Shown here: piece after piece, positions 5,838 through 8,577 of the stretch | How the letters are laid out: each line of letters opens with the position of its first letter | Numbering within the stretch: position 1 is the first letter of the stretch | NCBI GenBank assembly: GCA_964390695.1 | Contig: CAYMKI010000134.1 | Location: 1 to 8,577 of the forward strand | DNA length: 8,577 nucleotides | DNA from: CAWACC01 sp964390695 | GTDB lineage: Bacteria > Chlamydiota > Chlamydiia > Chlamydiales > Parachlamydiaceae | Direction of reading: 5' to 3' | The notes under the pieces: model-generated | Told to the model about the DNA's origin: nothing | What the model saw: only the letters and a program-made list of their open reading frames with translations | Databases searched by the model: none | Made by a program: the position numbers and the translations under genes

Positions 5838-8577
5838 CTATGTATTTTGATCGATACGCAGAGATCCGACTATCTTATAAGCCCCACTTTGCAATCCCGC
5901 CAACGCATCCACATATTCGAAAGGCACCGGCTTGTCTTTGGCTTCTATTGCAAAAGCATAGGGTTGGGCTTGTTCGTTTTCAAAATCCGAGGGACTGACT
6001 ACTAGGGGAATTCCTAGGAGCTCTGCCTTTTTCAAGGCGATCTTTCTCAGTAGTGAAGGATATTCTGGGCTGGCGTCGGCCACATAGACCTTTTCCTGAA
6101 ACAGCACCGGATGACCTTTGGCATCTATCAAGAGCCTCAACACCGAGCGAGCTAGGATTTTGCCGGAGGAATCGCAAACTAAGGCCAAGCGGTGCTTGCC
6201 ATCTAAAGCATAGCCGAGAAGCCCTACATTCAAACTGGCGCTGCCATTGACGTTTTGACAGCTGCCCAACACCTCCGTACCCATCAAGAGAAAATGGTTT
6301 GGATCATCGCTGTCTATCATCGTCATTTCATCCGAAGATGACCTTTGGGAGGACCGCAGCATCTGCACCGCATCCTCTAGGTCTTGGTAGAAGGGGCCTA
6401 AGATCTTTTCAAAACCTTTTATCTTGATACCCTTTAATACGTTTAGCTTGTTCTCCACATCCTTAGGGTCCTTCACAAGCTCCAATAGAACTTTTTGCAA
6501 CTGCAACTGTTGCTTTTGCTGACTTTCCTCTGGTTTAAGGGGACGATTAGAAAGCGGCTCTAGGTCTTTTTTGATATGCTTCAAAGGCTCGTCTAGTGAA
6601 TCCCATTTACCTATACAAGCAGATAAAACAGGAAATAGCGTCTCTTGCTGTTCGAGGCCCAGATGGCGGTTTTCTACCGCCTGTTTCAAGTTTTCGACCA
6701 CTCTTGATTCAATAGGATTTTTTTTTATGCTATCCTTAGAAGCTATCTCTGCAGGTGTCAAAGATATCGATTTCTGCCAAGCCTCGAAAACTTTGGGATG
6801 GCTTTTCTTGATTTGATCGAGGTGGGGGTTGTTTTCTACGGCATAGCGATTTTGTAAAAAATCGCCTTTCAATACACCAGTGAGAAAACATTGAAAATAG
6901 GGAAGCGCTTTTGGATCCCCTACATGTTTACCCGCATAGGTAAGTAACGCTTCCTTACTTCTCCACTTGCCCACGGAAATATGATATAAGGCTCCAAAAT
7001 TCTCCAGTTTGACTTTGCATTTATCGATAAACAATCTTTCCACCACAGCTTTCAGAGAGGCAAGATCGCTTGTCACGTGAAGGTAAGACTCGCCCTTGAA
7101 ATTCAAGATATCGGTGATCAGTTTTAAGCTTTGGAGACGTTCCTCTACATCTTTAACGCTAAATAAATCGTTAAGCAGTTTAATTTTTTTATCGTCGTCA
7201 AGGGAAGATTTTTCGATAGCTACCAATGCTGCTAAAAGAGGTTGTTGATATTTAGCATCGCGTAAATTTCTATCTTTCGCTATGGCAGCCATAACTTTTA
7301 GATACACATCGGCACCTTGCGCTGCAAATGCTCCCAGCATAAAGCAGGCCAGTTGAGCATGAACAACTTCGGAAACACTCTCTCGCAGATGCCTTACCCT
7401 CTCGGCTTGACTATCGTGAAAACCTCGAAGAAAAACCTCTACCACGGCCATGCGCAAATCCCGCGGCAAAACAGCTATTTTTTGCACCACACAAGATTCT
7501 CTTAAAATCTCAGCTTTCAATCTTTCCACAAATAAACTCTTTGAATCTAAAGAGGCAACTATCACTTCTTGTATGAATCTAATCCTTAAGGCGGGCGATA
7601 ACTGAAATAATCCCTCAAAGAGCTGGCCATTTTGCTTGAATAACTGCTTAAGATCCTCTCGACTTGCACAAAGCGCACATAGGCTCATCCATTGCTCTAA
7701 AAATTCCTTTTGCTCATCTTTATTTTTTATGGAAAACACTCTATCATGTACCCACAGCAGCTGATCTATATTCATCTCGAACAAAGCGACAGCAATGCGA
7801 ACGCTTTTCTTCAGAGCACCCGGCAAATCGCCGGATTTGAGTTGCTCAAGCGAAGCCTCAAACTGATATATGTTTATTCGATACGAATCGATACCGTTTT
7901 CATTGCAGATTTTGGAATAGACCTCAAAATTTTCTTGAAAATCGCTATATTTGAATGACGAGAATTGCTTAACGACGCAAATAAACAGAAATTGAATCAA
8001 TTCCAAATATCGCTGTTTGCCTTCCACAGACTTTGTATCTAGCGAATAATTCGAAAGATTCTTGAGAATTGCTATAGCATTCTGTTGAGCCGCCAACTTG
8101 GCGATTTCAATCAGCACCAGCTGTCCCTTCTGTGTAGAAGCGTCGACGCCATACTTCTGTATATGCATCGAGACTCCCTCGCCATTTTGCTGAGCGGCCA
8201 GCTTAGCAATCTCGATCAACGCCTGCTGTCCTTCTTGCGTAAAGGCGTCGATGCCATAGTTCTTGATATTTTGGGAGGTTCCCCAACCATCTTCCTGAGC
8301 CGCCAACTTAGCGATCTCTATCAACGCCTGTTGTCCTTTTGTTGTAGAAGCATCGATGCTATAGTTCATTATGAATTTGGAAGTTCCCCTACCATTTTGC
8401 TGAGCTGCGAGTTTAGCAATCTCGATCAGAACCTGCTGTCCATCAGGCGTAGAAGCATCGATACCATAGTTCTTTATTATTTTCGAGATAAACTCGCCAT
8501 CTTGCTGAGCCACAAACTTAGCCATTTCTATCATTGTCAGATTTCCCATTGGCTTAGAAACATCGATACCATAGTTC
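5838..8577 (-). CDS. Large helical repeat protein (gene B), full C-terminus, 5' end outside window
   Basis: Paralogue of the gene at 30-2927, with long runs of identical protein. The frame is open through the right edge: codons before the Met at 8549 read NYGIDVSKP, which begins another 35-residue repeat. That Met is therefore internal and the true start lies outside. Numbering from it, residues 28-167 are four clear repeats, preceded by the edge unit and followed by a decayed one. The helical middle region then runs to about 740. The C-terminal domain begins with DDPNHF (748-753), then GTEV, Cys764 and DGKHRL. It continues 82 residues beyond gene A's stop (Y822 to T903), including KKAELLGIPLVVS, and ends with a TAG. 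It lacks two charged insertions present in gene A. No signal peptide or membrane segment is seen in the available part. It converges with the ankyrin gene, 159 bases away. Function unknown; a scaffold or host-interaction role is inference. Confidence 0.88.
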   Translation of the reverse strand, partial: NYGIDVSKPMGNLTMIEMAKFVAQQDGEFISKIIKNYGIDASTPDGQQVLIEIAKLAAQQNGRGTSKFIMNYSIDASTTKGQQALIEIAKLAAQEDGWGTSQNIKNYGIDAFTQEGQQALIEIAKLAAQQNGEGVSMHIQKYGVDASTQKGQLVLIEIAKLAAQQNAIAILKNLSNYSLDTKSVEGKQRYLELIQFLFICVVKQFSSFKYSDFQENFEVYSKICNENGIDSYRINIYQFEASLEQLKSGDLPGALKKSVRIAVALFEMNIDQLLWVHDRVFSIKNKDEQKEFLEQWMSLCALCASREDLKQLFKQNGQLFEGLFQLSPALRIRFIQEVIVASLDSKSLFVERLKAEILRESCVVQKIAVLPRDLRMAVVEVFLRGFHDSQAERVRHLRESVSEVVHAQLACFMLGAFAAQGADVYLKVMAAIAKDRNLRDAKYQQPLLAALVAIEKSSLDDDKKIKLLNDLFSVKDVEERLQSLKLITDILNFKGESYLHVTSDLASLKAVVERLFIDKCKVKLENFGALYHISVGKWRSKEALLTYAGKHVGDPKALPYFQCFLTGVLKGDFLQNRYAVENNPHLDQIKKSHPKVFEAWQKSISLTPAEIASKDSIKKNPIESRVVENLKQAVENRHLGLEQQETLFPVLSACIGKWDSLDEPLKHIKKDLEPLSNRPLKPEESQQKQQLQLQKVLLELVKDPKDVENKLNVLKGIKIKGFEKILGPFYQDLEDAVQMLRSSQRSSSDEMTMIDSDDPNHFLLMGTEVLGSCQNVNGSASLNVGLLGYALDGKHRLALVCDSSGKILARSVLRLLIDAKGHPVLFQEKVYVADASPEYPSLLRKIALKKAELLGIPLVVSPSDFENEQAQPYAFAIEAKDKPVPFEYVDALAGLQSGAYKIVGSLRIDQNT
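8049..8573 (-). repeat. Five tandem 105-bp (35-residue) coding repeats in gene B, continuing past the edge
   Basis: Units begin at 8573, 8468, 8363, 8258 and 8153 (minus strand), each exactly 105 bases. Most open with Y-G/S-I-D-A-S and share GQQALIEIAKLAAQQNG, then a variable segment ending near KN. The edge unit is the most diverged (VSKPMGNLTMIEMAKF). A decayed unit (YSLDTKSVEGKQRY) starts at 8048 and aligns with gene A's ISQDTKFMEGNQRY. The most regular units are in the middle, as expected if units spread by slippage or unequal exchange. Confidence 0.85.

Noticed and set aside
8547..8549. ATG at 8549 as the start of gene B
   Set aside because: The frame continues upstream to the window edge with NYGIDVSKP, the opening of another repeat unit, so this Met is internal.
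8049..8573. CRISPR array or PPR, Sel1 or TPR repeats
   Set aside because: The 105-base periodicity is contiguous coding sequence without spacers, so it is not CRISPR. The 35-residue length matches PPR, but the PPR, Sel1 and TPR consensus residues are absent.

Overview
The window holds three large protein genes and very little else. Two are related genes on the minus strand (30-2927, and 5838 to beyond the right edge). Between them, on the plus strand, lies an unrelated, more AT-rich gene (3432-5678) for an ankyrin-type repeat protein. No rRNA, tRNA, CRISPR array or recognisable transposase is present.

No gene can be used to place the organism. Large alpha-helical repeat proteins, an ankyrin protein with a possible cysteine-protease-like C-terminal region, paralogous expansion and a moderate-to-low GC content are typical of amoeba-associated or other intracellular bacteria, such as the Parachlamydia-like Chlamydiae or the Legionella/Coxiella group. 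I lean towards a chlamydia-like organism, but this is a weak inference from gene style and not from a marker gene.

Layout. Positions 1-29 are the tail of gene A beyond its stop codon, and the tail still resembles gene B in frame. Gene A (30-2927, minus) is 965 residues with four 35-residue repeats near its N-terminus, a long helical middle and a C-terminal domain cut short by a TAA. Positions 2928-3431 are a 504-base divergent intergenic region, very AT-rich, with a 17-base palindrome, a perfect 9-bp hairpin and a tandem 9-mer. The ankyrin gene (3432-5678, plus) follows. Positions 5679-5837 are a short convergent spacer with a perfect 10-bp hairpin and a triplet of 8-base repeats. Gene B (5838-8577, minus, 5'-incomplete) is a paralogue of gene A with at least five 35-residue repeats and an intact C-terminus that is 82 residues longer from the point where A stops.

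How they fit together. Genes A and B form about 2.5-2.7 kb of directly repeated DNA around the ankyrin gene, so recombination between them could delete or duplicate it. No enzyme pathway is visible. All three proteins look like soluble scaffold, interaction or effector-type proteins. In the ankyrin protein, a His, an Asn and a later Gln/Cys pair are arranged as expected for a circularly permuted papain-like active site. That is the most testable functional idea in the window.
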